Below, piece by piece: positions 26,756-35,760 of a stretch of DNA of 64,000 nucleotides. Position 1 is the stretch's first letter; the number at the start of each line of letters is the position of its first letter. The stretch spans positions 620,001-684,000 of the forward strand of contig NZ_CAJGYT010000001.1 in assembly GCF_904846035.1 (NCBI RefSeq), given 5' to 3'. The notes beneath the pieces were generated by a model that was given only the letters and a program-made list of their open reading frames with translations, did no database searches and was not told the DNA's origin. The translations under genes were made by a program, and so were the position numbers. The stretch is from Psychrobacter aestuarii (GTDB lineage: Bacteria; Pseudomonadota; Gammaproteobacteria; Pseudomonadales; Moraxellaceae).

Positions 26756-28186
26756 ACTTGCCGCTTTATTTTTAGAGACAAAGCGAATCCCTGGCGTATA
26801 GGCTTTGTCTTGCAGTACAGCCAAAGCCTTGTCCTCCCACGTACGCTCATCATCAATTAAAGCAATGTCTGGCGTCACGCCCACCTCATCAATGCTCTTG
26901 CCTTTGGCAGTCAGATAATGCGCGACGGTTAGCTTGACCGCATGCTCATCATCAAGGGGAATCACCGACTGTACCGACCCTTTACCATAGCTGACCTCAC
27001 CAACGATGGTCGCGCGCTTTTGCGTTTGTAGGCTGCTGGCCAAGACTTCTGCTGCCGAGGCTGAATATCGGTTTTGTAATACCACGACGGGCAGGCGTTT
27101 TAGGAGCGCACTGCCTTTGGTGCTGAGTGTCTGTAGCGGCTCTTTGCGGCTTTTGACTTTGACCACGTCTGTATTTTCCATAAAGAGGCTGGCGACTTGT
27201 ACCGCCGCATCCAGCACGCCGCCTGGATTGTCACGCACGTCAATGACCACGCCAGATATGGGCGCATCAAGCTGAGTAAGTCCCTGCAATATCTTTTCGC
27301 GGCTGTTGTTTTGAAAGGCAGGCAGCTTTATCACTGCCATACCGTCTACCAGCTTGGTTTCGATGGTTTGCGGGTGGCTGTTGTTGCGCTGTAGCGTGCT
27401 GGTGTGCTTGCGCCGTCCTGCGCGCGAGGTGACCACGTCCACTTGCGTCCCTGCAATGCCTGTGAGCATCTGCGCCACGTCGTTGTCTTGTTGCTCGGTA
27501 TCGAGTCTTAGCTCATCAATCTGATGCAGGTAGTCGCCTGTCTTGATGCCTTGCTTGGCGGCAGAAGAATTGCTGAGCACTTTGGTAATCACCCAGTAGC
27601 CCGCGTTTTCATCATAAGCGGCGCTGATGCCCACATCGCCGACATCGCCTTGGGTAAAGGCGCGTAGGTTTTCATAAGCCTCGGCATCCAAAAATTCTGC
27701 ATGCGCATCAAGTTTGCTGAGCATACCGCTCATGGCATTGTTAAACAGCACTTCATCATTGACAGGGTCAACATACTCGCGGCGTACCAAATCGATGACG
27801 GAAACAAAGGTCTTTAAGGTTTCAGGAGAAATCGCGTTTAAAGACACGTGCGCCACAGGGTTGTTGCTCGCCTCTTCTATGGGCAAATCCTCGATATCAA
27901 AGGTGTCCTCTGACAAGTCATCGTCCACCGCGCTCATATCGCGCTCGCCATCAATCCAGTCGTCCTCGTTGATGCCCTCGCCATCATCAAAACCATTGCC
28001 TGCAGGCACCGCATCCCCTTGCAGGCTGATAAGCTCAATGCCTTTGGTCGCGTCTGGCGCGGCAAACGCGGTCACGGGCAGCAGCAGTGCACCGACCAAG
28101 CCCACGCTACAGGCTTGCGTTAAGCGGCTGGGCACAAGGACACGCCCGACAGACGCATGTAACAACTTATAAATGGCTTTATGCAT
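26747..28186 (-). CDS. Carboxy-terminal processing peptidase (S41 family)
   Basis: 479 residues, exported. A signal peptide ends near LLLPVTAFAA. An acidic stretch (about 55-100) precedes the S41 N-terminal region. The PDZ domain is around residues 165-250 (VGISAAYDEN...GIKTGDYLHQID), and the protease domain carries catalytic Ser in NRYSASAAEVLASS and Lys in SYGKGSVQSV. Such enzymes trim or degrade envelope proteins in the periplasm. The frame is open 74 codons further, but only the ATG at 28186 gives a signal peptide. Convergent with pilR. CtpA is the closest named type, without certainty. Confidence 0.87.
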   Translation of the reverse strand: MHKAIYKLLHASVGRVLVPSRLTQACSVGLVGALLLPVTAFAAPDATKGIELISLQGDAVPAGNGFDDGEGINEDDWIDGERDMSAVDDDLSEDTFDIEDLPIEEASNNPVAHVSLNAISPETLKTFVSVIDLVRREYVDPVNDEVLFNNAMSGMLSKLDAHAEFLDAEAYENLRAFTQGDVGDVGISAAYDENAGYWVITKVLSNSSAAKQGIKTGDYLHQIDELRLDTEQQDNDVAQMLTGIAGTQVDVVTSRAGRRKHTSTLQRNNSHPQTIETKLVDGMAVIKLPAFQNNSREKILQGLTQLDAPISGVVIDVRDNPGGVLDAAVQVASLFMENTDVVKVKSRKEPLQTLSTKGSALLKRLPVVVLQNRYSASAAEVLASSLQTQKRATIVGEVSYGKGSVQSVIPLDDEHAVKLTVAHYLTAKGKSIDEVGVTPDIALIDDERTWEDKALAVLQDKAYTPGIRFVSKNKAASKK

Positions 28187-28324
28187 ATCTGAACTCAAAA
28201 AATAAGTAAATAAAAAAAAGCATAACATCAACCCGCCACACCAATCTAGAGCTGTATTGCAAGCGATGTGTGAATATACGCTAACAGATAAAGCGCACGC
28301 GTAGCCACCCGCATCGGCGCACAA

Positions 28325-28357
28325 AAAAGGGAAAGACAAAGATGCCTCTCCCTTTTT
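28325..28357 (-). terminator. Terminator of gpmI
   Basis: AAAAAAGGGA / TCCCTTTTTT with imperfect inner pairing (AG/CT), about 120 bases past the gpmI stop and upstream of ctp. Confidence 0.65.
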
Positions 28358-28477
28358 TAGCTGGCAGATTGTTCGCCAATAATCTTTCGCTAACCATTTC
28401 TTAGCCAACCATTTATTAAATAGCCGCGACTGCCAATAGTGGCGCAGTCATGACGCGTTTTGCCAGCAAAAATGGCA

Positions 28478-30097
28478 TTACGCGCTTTGAAGCAAGCTCT
28501 CGCCCGTCATCTCTTCAGGAATCGGTAGCCCCATCAATGACAAAATAGTGGGCGCAACGTCGCTAAGCTTGCCGCCTTCACGCACATTGACCGCACGCTC
28601 GCCGACATAAATCAAAGGCACAAGCTCGGTGGTATGCTGGGTGTGTACCTGCCCGCTGTCGTGGTCGTGCATCTGCTCGCAGTTGCCGTGGTCAGCGGTA
28701 ATCAGCATCTCGCCGCCCGCCGCACGCACCGCCTCTTCAATACGCGCCACGCAGACATCTAGCGCTTCGACTGCCTTAACCGCCGCATCAAAGACACCGG
28801 TATGCCCAACCATATCGCCGTTGGCATAGTTGACCACCAACACATCATATTTGCCCGACTCAATCGCCGCTACCAGCTTATCAGTGACTTCAGGCGCGCT
28901 CATCTCAGGCTGCAAGTCATAGGTCGCCACATCAGGAGACGACACCAGTATACGCGACTCGCCGTCGTATTCTGCTTCGCGGCCACCACTAAAGAAAAAG
29001 GTCACATGCGCGTATTTTTCGGTTTCGGCAATACGCAGCTGGGTTTTGCCTTGGTTTTGCAGATATTCACCCAACGTGTTGGTCAGTGAGGTGGGTAAAT
29101 AAGCAATACTGGTGTGCGCGTTTTGCGCCAGCTCGTCTGAGTATTTGGTCATCATGACAAAGGCGGCAAGCTTTGGCTGCTTATGACGGGCAAAGCCTGA
29201 AAACTCGTGGTCAGGCAGGACAAAGGCTTGCGACAACTCACGCGCGCGGTCGGCACGAAAATTCATAAAAATCAGCGCGTCATTGTCATTGATAGTAATG
29301 GGCGTCTCACCGTGCTCAATGACCGTGGTTGGGGCAACGAACTCGTCCGTCTCACGCGCCTTGTATGCTGCTTGTACCGCGCCATCTGCACGCGTCGCTA
29401 CACGGGCGCTTTTACCTTCGGTCATCAGCTCATACGCTTGCTGTACGCGGTCCCAGCGGTTGTCACGATCCATCGCATAATAGCGACCGATGATGCTGGC
29501 AATCTGCGTGTGCCCATCGTAGTGCGCGTTTAATTGGTTAAGATGCTCGCGCAAACGGTTGATGTACTTGTCTGCTGATTTTGGCGGGGTGTCGCGACCA
29601 TCCAAAAAGCAATGCACAAAGACATTTTTGGCGCCATGCACCAGCGCCATGTGGCACATGCTTTCAATATGGTCTTGATGCGCATGCACGCCGCCATCTG
29701 AGAGCAGACCCATGATGTGTACGTCACCGCCTTTGTCATTGGCGGCATTGATGGCATTGACCAGTGCTTCATTTTTATAAAACTCACGGCTGGCGATTTG
29801 GCTTGAAATCAAGGTTGAGTCTTGATACAACACGCGACCTGCGCCAAGGTTCATGTGCCCGACCTCTGAGTTACCAAACTGCCCATCAGGCAAGCCCACA
29901 TCTTCACCCGAACCTGAGATTAAACCATGCGGATACTGCGCATAGATACGGTCCATATTGGGCGTATCAGCCGCGGCAATCGCGTTGTCTTCAGTGTCTT
30001 CACGATGCCCAAAACCGTCCAATATCATAAGGACGTGTGGGGTCTTTTTCGTTGTGTTCGTAGCTTGCGCTGCTTGGGTGGTGTCTGTACTCGTCAT
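28478..30097 (-). CDS. gpmI: Cofactor-independent phosphoglycerate mutase
   Basis: 539 residues. Alkaline-phosphatase-superfamily enzyme interconverting 3- and 2-phosphoglycerate with two manganese ions. Metal-binding VLMILDGFG, the phospho-Ser in [51 protein letters not shown] and [11 protein letters not shown] are all seen. It has about 25 extra Thr/Gln/Ala-rich residues at the N terminus compared with the shortest family members. AAGGAG lies upstream of the ATG. Divergent from the 6S RNA gene. With pgk and fba it adds a third lower-glycolysis enzyme to the window. Confidence 0.96.
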   Translation of the reverse strand: MTSTDTTQAAQATNTTKKTPHVLMILDGFGHREDTEDNAIAAADTPNMDRIYAQYPHGLISGSGEDVGLPDGQFGNSEVGHMNLGAGRVLYQDSTLISSQIASREFYKNEALVNAINAANDKGGDVHIMGLLSDGGVHAHQDHIESMCHMALVHGAKNVFVHCFLDGRDTPPKSADKYINRLREHLNQLNAHYDGHTQIASIIGRYYAMDRDNRWDRVQQAYELMTEGKSARVATRADGAVQAAYKARETDEFVAPTTVIEHGETPITINDNDALIFMNFRADRARELSQAFVLPDHEFSGFARHKQPKLAAFVMMTKYSDELAQNAHTSIAYLPTSLTNTLGEYLQNQGKTQLRIAETEKYAHVTFFFSGGREAEYDGESRILVSSPDVATYDLQPEMSAPEVTDKLVAAIESGKYDVLVVNYANGDMVGHTGVFDAAVKAVEALDVCVARIEEAVRAAGGEMLITADHGNCEQMHDHDSGQVHTQHTTELVPLIYVGERAVNVREGGKLSDVAPTILSLMGLPIPEEMTGESLLQSA

Positions 30098-30233
30098 AGA
30101 TTACCGCTCCTTGAGTAAATAAGCGTCTATAGTGCCATAGTGAGGTGTTGTCAGCCTGCTATCTTAACACACATCTGAAAATTGCCGAAAACAACCCGCT
30201 CACAGCACCAAAAATGGGCTCTACAAATCTGAC

Positions 30234-30262
30234 TTGCAATCTGACAAACCATTGGTTAAGAT
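30234..30262 (+). promoter_or_regulatory. Sigma-70 promoter of 6S RNA
   Basis: TTGCAA (30234-30239) and TAAGAT (30257-30262) with a 17-base spacer; transcription would start about 30269, exactly at the predicted 5' end of 6S RNA. Confidence 0.7.
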
Positions 30263-30268
30263 GGGTCT

Positions 30269-30456
30269 ATTCTGAAGTGTTGGCTAGTAGATGTTTATTC
30301 CCTGAGCCGATAATCTTTTAAATGGATGCGCTACCTATTGTGTCAATGTGTATGCCTGCACCCTTGCGGTGTATCAGGAAACCTACCGATACAATGACGC
30401 ATCCGCCCTGAACTTCACGGTTCATGGGTCACCATCTTACGGCGGCACTTCGGTTG
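30269..30456 (+). ncRNA. ssrS: 6S RNA
   Basis: About 188 nt, close to the E. coli length of 184. Conserved blocks match by eye: CCCTGAGCCGATA near the 5' side (30300-30312), and CCTGAACTTCACGGTTCATGGGT followed by GCGGCACTTCGG near the 3' side. The terminal helix pairs CTGAAGTG (30272-30279) with CACTTCGG (30446-30453). 6S RNA mimics an open promoter and binds sigma-70 RNA polymerase in stationary phase. The usual downstream gene (5-formyltetrahydrofolate cyclo-ligase) is absent; a terminator follows instead. The short reading frame across this region is not a gene. Confidence 0.88.
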
Positions 30457-30513
30457 TTATATTCCGCGACATACAGGCACAGATACCCGATTGGTTGATG
30501 CCTGTTAGCGATT

Positions 30514-30551
30514 TAAGCCCCCACTGTCTTTGACAATGGGGGCTTTTTTAC
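30514..30551 (+). terminator. Terminator downstream of 6S RNA
   Basis: Strong stem AAGCCCCCA / TGGGGGCTT, extended by TGTC / GACA, then a T-run. About 60 bases past the mature 6S end, so the primary transcript would need 3' trimming. Confidence 0.9.
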
Positions 30552-30571
30552 GGTTATTTTTTATGAATAAT

Positions 30572-31960
30572 TTACAAAAGAACAATCAGCAGTATTGCCA
30601 CCACAGCGACAATGCCCAATAACATCTGATAGCGCTGGATGCTCGATTGCTCTTGTTTGCTACTCATCATCAGCGCTTCTGCTTGCTGCCACTCGGCAAT
30701 CAAGGCACTTGCCTCAGGATGTCCATTGCTGGCGGCTTTCTCTAGCCAATATTTGCCTTGCAAGGCATTCATCGGCACGCCAATGCCTTGGTAATACAGA
30801 TGACTGAGCAAGCGCTCGGCGCGGACATCGCCTTTTTCTGCCGCTTGTTTGACTAAGCTGACGCCCACTTCCTTATCATCATTTATTCCCTCGCCCAATA
30901 GCGTATACATGGCAAGACGCAGCTGTGCGCCTGTATGTCCTGCGTTGGCGGCTTGCTGCAATGTCAATAAAGCCTGCTTGCGCGCGCTGATGTGCTTGTC
31001 CGAAAAATGCACCTCAGCACGCGGTTTGTTTTGCTTGGCGATATGCTGCTCAAACTGGTCAAGGACTTTGCTGGCGTTTTGGTAGTCTTCTATCCCTGCG
31101 GTTTGTGCCACGTCGATACTTACAAGCTCATCTAACAGCTGCATAAAAGGCTGCGGGGTGGGCTTGATAGGCTGTGGTTTTGGTGGCGTTTCAACAACAG
31201 TCGCAACAGACTCAGGTTCAGGCTGAGGCGCTGGCATGGGCGGTTCTGGTAACACTTTTGGAGCTGGAGCTGGAGCTGGAGCTGGAGCTGGAGCTGGAGC
31301 TGGAGCTGGAGCTGGAGCTGGAGCTGGAGCTGGAGCTGGAGCTGGAGCTGGAGCTGGAGCTGGAGCTGGAGCTGGAGCTGGAGCTGGAGACAGGCTATCG
31401 CCTGCCGTATGGGCTTGCAAATAGCCACTGACCGCTTGATACAGCCCGCCTGCCACCGTGCCGCCTGCCGCAGCGACAAATGGTCGGTCAATCGAGCCAA
31501 ACAAGCGCTGACCTATCGGCTCTAATAAAAACAATACCTGAGCCGACGGCGACTCATCATGCACCAGCGCCATCTGCTGATAAAAATCTGTCGGCGTCAA
31601 TGTGAGCGTGGGCGCATACTGCTGCAAAGCAGCCTGACCATACCAGTGCCACGGCTGTCGGCTGGTCATCGCCAATACCCGCCCCGCATAAAATGCCAAG
31701 AACAACACCAAATGACGACTCGGCGCATGTTGCAACCGCATTACCTCATTACTGTCAGTCGCGCGCAACCAGTCACGGCGCACTTGCGAAAGCAAGCGAT
31801 CCAAGCGCTGCAAACTGGCAAGCGACAAGTCCAGCTGACACGCACGCACCTCGTCTTCATAGGCCATGCCCCCAGCAATCGGACGTGCGGCAATCACATC
31901 TTGCCAGTAGTCTGCCGCCACTTCATCCAACGGCGTCTTGGTCTGTACTGCATGGTTCAT
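30572..31960 (-). CDS. Sel1-repeat protein with long Ala-Pro tract and C-terminal anchor
   Basis: 462 residues. The N-terminal part (1-190) is of unknown fold. An uninterrupted Ala-Pro tract of about 21 dipeptides follows (about 193-235), then a Pro/Glu/Gln-rich linker, Sel1/TPR-like repeats (about 330-430; ANAGHTGAQLRLAMYTLLGEG and AEKGDVRAERLLSHLYYQGIG patterns) and a final hydrophobic helix (about 443-462) that should anchor it in the inner membrane. Sel1 repeats mediate protein contacts; a specific partner cannot be named. It lies 90 bases after the cardiolipin synthase gene, same strand. The Ala-Pro tract is coded by a perfect hexanucleotide repeat. Confidence 0.8.
   Translation of the reverse strand: MNHAVQTKTPLDEVAADYWQDVIAARPIAGGMAYEDEVRACQLDLSLASLQRLDRLLSQVRRDWLRATDSNEVMRLQHAPSRHLVLFLAFYAGRVLAMTSRQPWHWYGQAALQQYAPTLTLTPTDFYQQMALVHDESPSAQVLFLLEPIGQRLFGSIDRPFVAAAGGTVAGGLYQAVSGYLQAHTAGDSLSPAPAPAPAPAPAPAPAPAPAPAPAPAPAPAPAPAPAPAPAPAPKVLPEPPMPAPQPEPESVATVVETPPKPQPIKPTPQPFMQLLDELVSIDVAQTAGIEDYQNASKVLDQFEQHIAKQNKPRAEVHFSDKHISARKQALLTLQQAANAGHTGAQLRLAMYTLLGEGINDDKEVGVSLVKQAAEKGDVRAERLLSHLYYQGIGVPMNALQGKYWLEKAASNGHPEASALIAEWQQAEALMMSSKQEQSSIQRYQMLLGIVAVVAILLIVLL
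31260..31385. repeat. (GGAGCT)21 perfect hexanucleotide microsatellite
   Basis: Twenty-one uninterrupted copies of GGAGCT (126 bp) code (Pro-Ala) on the minus strand with the same two codons throughout. Unit length is a multiple of three, so copy changes would alter protein length without frameshift. Confidence 0.97.
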
Positions 31961-32050
31961 AACTGCCCATCACCTCGTATTTGTGGCCCGTTTGACTGCC
32001 AGTAGTCTTTGATTTAATAAAAGCTTGTCAGCGTGTTATCCAATTAATCA

Positions 32051-33586
32051 TTACAGCAGCGGGCTAAACAAGCGAATCACATCATCCAATAAGCGCTCAG
32101 TTCGTGGACGATAGCGCCACGTCTCAAGGCGCAAATACTCACAACTTTGTAAATAAGATGCCTGACACGCGGCAATCTGCGCCACCATATCTGGCGTATA
32201 AATGGCCAAACTGACTTCCATATTCAAATAAAAGCTGCGCATATCAATATTAACCGTGCCAAACAGCGCGTAATCATCATCCACCACCACTGTCTTGGTG
32301 TGCAGCAGCCCACCTTTAAAGCGTGCAATGTGAACGCCCGCCTCCAGCAGCTCTTGATAATAGGCTTGGGACGCGTGCTGTACCAAGAACGAATCCACCT
32401 TTTCTGGGATAATCAGCGTCACCGTGACTCCGCGCTTTGCCGCCGTACACAGCGCGCCTGACAACGCCTCATCAGGCACAAAATATGGCGTGGTGATGCG
32501 GATGCGGTGATTGGCACGGTGGATAATCGTCACCAGCGTGTTGTATATCACATGCGCAGTCACTTGCGGGGCAGAGGGAATCAGCTGCGCCACCACATCA
32601 GGTACGGCAGGCATCTGCGGCATACAGCGCGGATGCCGTGCGGCGTCATCGACCGTCTGTGCCGTCTCGACCAGCTGTACGCGGCTACTGATATCATTGA
32701 TGGTCGGGCGCGACACATAAAGCTTACGCGTGTAGCTGTTCATGCGGTGATTCAGCGCGCTTAGGTTTTCATTGCTCTCCGCGCCGATGTCGGTCACCAC
32801 CACTTTCGCCATCGCTGTTGCGATACTGACAGGCGCATCGCTCACGCTACGTATCATCACATCAATCCACTGACCGACGTTTTTTTCTTGTTTAAAAAAC
32901 TTGGGATCAACCAAGTTAAAGCTGCCTGTATAGCCGATAGACTCATCAATCACCACCATCTTACGATGATTGCGCAAATCTGAACGCTTAAATAAAGTCT
33001 TAAACAGACCCACGGGCAGGGATTGGTGCACAAATACCCCTGCTTGCTCTAATGCCTGATGATGCACACTGCTTAAAAAGCTAAAACTGCCCACACTATC
33101 GACCAAGATATGGCACTCGACCCCGCGCTTTGCCGCCGCCGTCAGTGCAGCAAACACATCGAGCACCCGACCTTTGGGATAAATGATATAAAACTCCATC
33201 AAAATCCGACTGTGCGCCGCATTGATGTCCTTAATCAACCATTCAAACACCGCCTCTGTTGACGCGAGCAAGCGCATCTCTTGATTGCCAAGCACGCCAA
33301 ACCCTGTCCAGCGTGTGCCGATACGGCTGACCCCGCGATATTCTGCGTCCAGCAGCTCCTCACCTTGGTCAAACACCAAGCGCTCGCGCGTCGCCATATC
33401 ATTCATCAATAGCCGCGCCTGCGTCATACGCTGACGATAGCGCCGTCCGATGGTCGGCTCACCCACCAACATATAAGCAATCAGCCCCACCAGCGGCAAG
33501 GTATACAGTACCGCAATCCATGCGATAGCGACACCAATATTGCGCTGGATGCTGACGATACGCAGCGTCAGTACCACCATCACCAA
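32051..33586 (-). CDS. cls: Cardiolipin synthase (phospholipase D family)
   Basis: About 511 residues as given. Inner-membrane enzyme condensing phosphatidylglycerol into cardiolipin. Two HKD motifs are seen: HRKMVVIDESIGYTGSFN and HTKTVVVDDDYALFGTVN. One membrane segment (about 15-40, GVAIAWIAVLYTLPLVGLIAYMLVG) is in this frame, and homologues have another before it. The frame is open upstream to a stop at 33677-33679, coding a hydrophobic GLGLLLHILVMVV segment that would complete the first membrane helix, but no ATG/GTG/TTG lies in that stretch upstream of the TTG at 33586. A strong AGGAGAGG at 33671-33678 precedes it. The true start is therefore uncertain. Confidence 0.88.
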   Translation of the reverse strand: MVMVVLTLRIVSIQRNIGVAIAWIAVLYTLPLVGLIAYMLVGEPTIGRRYRQRMTQARLLMNDMATRERLVFDQGEELLDAEYRGVSRIGTRWTGFGVLGNQEMRLLASTEAVFEWLIKDINAAHSRILMEFYIIYPKGRVLDVFAALTAAAKRGVECHILVDSVGSFSFLSSVHHQALEQAGVFVHQSLPVGLFKTLFKRSDLRNHRKMVVIDESIGYTGSFNLVDPKFFKQEKNVGQWIDVMIRSVSDAPVSIATAMAKVVVTDIGAESNENLSALNHRMNSYTRKLYVSRPTINDISSRVQLVETAQTVDDAARHPRCMPQMPAVPDVVAQLIPSAPQVTAHVIYNTLVTIIHRANHRIRITTPYFVPDEALSGALCTAAKRGVTVTLIIPEKVDSFLVQHASQAYYQELLEAGVHIARFKGGLLHTKTVVVDDDYALFGTVNIDMRSFYLNMEVSLAIYTPDMVAQIAACQASYLQSCEYLRLETWRYRPRTERLLDDVIRLFSPLL

Positions 33587-33867
33587 GATATGGAGCAGCA
33601 GACCCAGACCCGCAAAGTCGCCCCACGTCCATGACGCCAGATACTGCTCATTCTCTAAAGCCGCTATAACCCTCTCCTAGCCCAATACTGCCCCAAACCT
33701 CCTTAGTATAGAGGCTTTTACCGCGCAGACAACAGCGATAACCTGTAACGCTGAGTGACCGCTTGCACCCTTGGTATCCATACCTATTTATTTATAAAAA
33801 TATTATCTACAAAAACAATACCTTATAAAATATTTTAAAAAAAAGGCAAAATAACTGCAAAAAGTGT

Positions 33868-33895
33868 TTGACAGGGGTATGTAAATCTATATAAT
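33868..33895 (+). promoter_or_regulatory. Consensus sigma-70 promoter of tRNA operon copy 2
   Basis: TTGACA (33868-33873), 16-base spacer and TATAAT (33890-33895), identical to the copy 1 promoter together with about 100 bases of flank. Confidence 0.9.
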
Positions 33896-33983
33896 ACACA
33901 CCCACAGCAAGGGGCTAAACAAAACAAGCCCAGCTGGTTAAGTTAACATCGAGTGTGACAGCTGATGATAACGAAGCAATACA

Positions 33984-34046
33984 GAATTTTCGAATAAGAA
34001 AATTCTCTTGCGAACCTAAAATTGCAGTGCAATTTTTCAACGGTTC
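33984..34046 (+). other. Two conserved leader hairpins upstream of tRNA-Val, copy 2
   Basis: Hairpin A (33984-34005): GAATTTTC / GAAAATTC, 6-base loop. Hairpin B (34018-34036): AAAATTGC / GCAATTTT with AGT triloop, enclosed by GAACC / GGTTC with a 5-base 3' bulge. Layout equals that of copy 1 (2635-2684) but paired bases differ in a compensatory way. Confidence 0.65.
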
Positions 34047-34049
34047 TCA

Positions 34050-34125
34050 GGGTGATTAGCTCAGTTGGTAGAGCGTCTGCCTTACACGCAGAATGTCGGC
34101 GGTTCGAATCCGTCATCACCCACCA
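34050..34125 (+). tRNA. tRNA-Val (TAC), copy 2
   Basis: Same 76-base sequence as the copy at 2544-2619, with encoded CCA. First gene of the second tRNA-Val/tRNA-Asp unit. Confidence 0.97.
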
Positions 34126-34161
34126 CTTATTAGCTTGTGGTAAAAAAGCTAGACGACCTAA

Positions 34162-34238
34162 GCAGCGGTAGTTCAGTTGGTTAGAATACCGGCCTGTCAC
34201 GCCGGGGGTCGCGGGTTCGAGTCCCGTCCGCTGCGCCA
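34162..34238 (+). tRNA. tRNA-Asp (GTC), copy 2
   Basis: Same 77-base sequence as the copy at 2431-2507, anticodon GTC, encoded CCA. The 36-base spacer after tRNA-Val is also conserved. Confidence 0.97.
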
Positions 34239-34279
34239 TATTTTAAAACGAATTTAAACTTTACGTTTATACAAGTTTC

Positions 34280-34311
34280 GCCCCAAGCATTAGATTGTTT
34301 GGGGTTTTTTT
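34280..34311 (+). terminator. Terminator of tRNA operon copy 2
   Basis: CCCCAAGCA...TTGGGG stem then seven T residues; same hairpin as in copy 1 with one loop difference. Confidence 0.85.
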
Positions 34312-34428
34312 GTGCTTGTTGATTTGAACAGCTTCTATCTCTAATGACTTATTGTTAGGTATTGCCTATCGCAAATCTATTAGGTCATACCGCATGTAAA
34401 CATCTGCAAGTACGACCGTATCTGTCGT

Positions 34429-35340
34429 CTACGACTTTGCCCCCACGGCATTGACCAAGGTCGCAAACACAATCAGCACCACGCCAAAGGTTTGTAACGG
34501 TTTTAAAGATTGATTAAGCAGCACGACTGCCAGCGTGATGGCGGTGAGTGGTTCAATGATGGTAAATACAGAGGCTTTGGTAGCGGAGAGTTTGTTTAGC
34601 GCACTGGTATACAAAAAAAACGGCGCAATCGTTCCGACCACACTCAAGCCGAGCGCCAGCGCCCATGCCGACATCGGCAGCTGAATTAACGCTCCGTAAG
34701 TCTGGTACGTTTGCGGGAGGAACAATAATACTGCCGCACTAAAGGTGACGGAGCTAAACAGTACCAGATTCGGCGGGTGCTGGTAGGAGAGCGCTTTTTT
34801 GCCCAAAATGCCGAATAACGAATAGCACACCCCAGAGAGTAGCCCGACCAGCATACCAAGGTTAACACTGATTTTGTCGCCGAGCATCAGGCACGCCACG
34901 CCCATAACCGCAACTATTGCCAATAATGCCGACTTAATAGACACCGCCTCGCCCAAAATAACTCTGGCAAAAATCAGACTAAAAATAGGCGCGGTGTATA
35001 AGAGCGCGACCGCCATACTGACGCCAACATGCGCGACGGCAAAAAAATAACACAGCGTCATACCAAGCACGCCGACGAGCGACTGCAGTATCAGATTCAT
35101 CCATTCGGGGAGCTGCATGGTTTTGAGGGTTGACCAAACCTGCGGCAGCAAGGTCAATAGCAACACGCCTGCCGTCAGTATGCGCAGTATCGTGATTTGA
35201 AAGCTGCTAAAACCCATAGCGCCAAGCTGTGTTGAGAATATGCCAAGCGTGCCCCAACACACGCCCGCCATAATCACCTGTAGCGAGCCTATCAGTGCAC
35301 CATGATTGACACTTGGTCTCGCCCCTATCGCTCTATTCAT
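34429..35340 (-). CDS. EamA/DMT-family transporter
   Basis: 303 residues with about ten hydrophobic segments in two EamA repeats (about 15-150 and 165-298), the layout of drug/metabolite exporters. Family-like features are GVCWGTLGIFS in the first helix, the small-residue helix ends and the C-terminal TIIEPLTAITLAVVLLNQSL. Inner membrane; the substrate (amino acid, metabolite or drug) cannot be read from sequence. AAGGA lies upstream of the ATG. Alone on its strand beside the second tRNA operon. Confidence 0.9.
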   Translation of the reverse strand: MNRAIGARPSVNHGALIGSLQVIMAGVCWGTLGIFSTQLGAMGFSSFQITILRILTAGVLLLTLLPQVWSTLKTMQLPEWMNLILQSLVGVLGMTLCYFFAVAHVGVSMAVALLYTAPIFSLIFARVILGEAVSIKSALLAIVAVMGVACLMLGDKISVNLGMLVGLLSGVCYSLFGILGKKALSYQHPPNLVLFSSVTFSAAVLLFLPQTYQTYGALIQLPMSAWALALGLSVVGTIAPFFLYTSALNKLSATKASVFTIIEPLTAITLAVVLLNQSLKPLQTFGVVLIVFATLVNAVGAKS

Positions 35341-35760
35341 CCCGCCTTCCTTGATTTTTTATAACTTGATTTTTGTTCAATGAATATGCCTGAGTATACA
35401 CGGCAAAATCTCGCTGCCCTATAGTCAATGCTGACTATACTGGGCACTCATACGATATTTAAACAATGACACATTGTATCTGAGGATTGCTTGCCTTCAC
35501 TGCTCAATTTTTGCCGTATTTTTGAGCAATTTATCAGTAATTCTGCAAAAAATCCCTAATAACAGCATTGATTTTGTGCGATGGCTTGTATCGTCATACA
35601 GCTGTGGTATAAAAGAGCATACGGCGAGTGCAAACTCTTGCCGCTAAAATGTGTCATAACGTGTTAAAAATAAAGGGCGTAAATCACAACACAGGCGATA
35701 GGCTAAAAGTTTAAGCTTTACGCCGTGTTTTTTTATCCATCAATGTTAGGGAAGTTAGGG
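35341..35760. promoter_or_regulatory. Divergent control region EamA gene / ppc
   Basis: 420 bases without a gene. A possible ppc promoter has TTGTAT (35586-35591) and TATAAA (35608-35613), spacer 16. A small inverted repeat GCTCAA / TTGAGC lies near 35500-35526. Regulatory role is guesswork. Confidence 0.4.

Noticed and set aside
30348-30533. 61-residue frame
   Set aside because: Lies inside the 6S RNA and its terminator region; no ribosome site.
31174-31431. Glu-Leu and Gly-Ala repeat frames on the plus strand
   Set aside because: Shadows of the hexanucleotide repeat that codes Ala-Pro on the minus strand.
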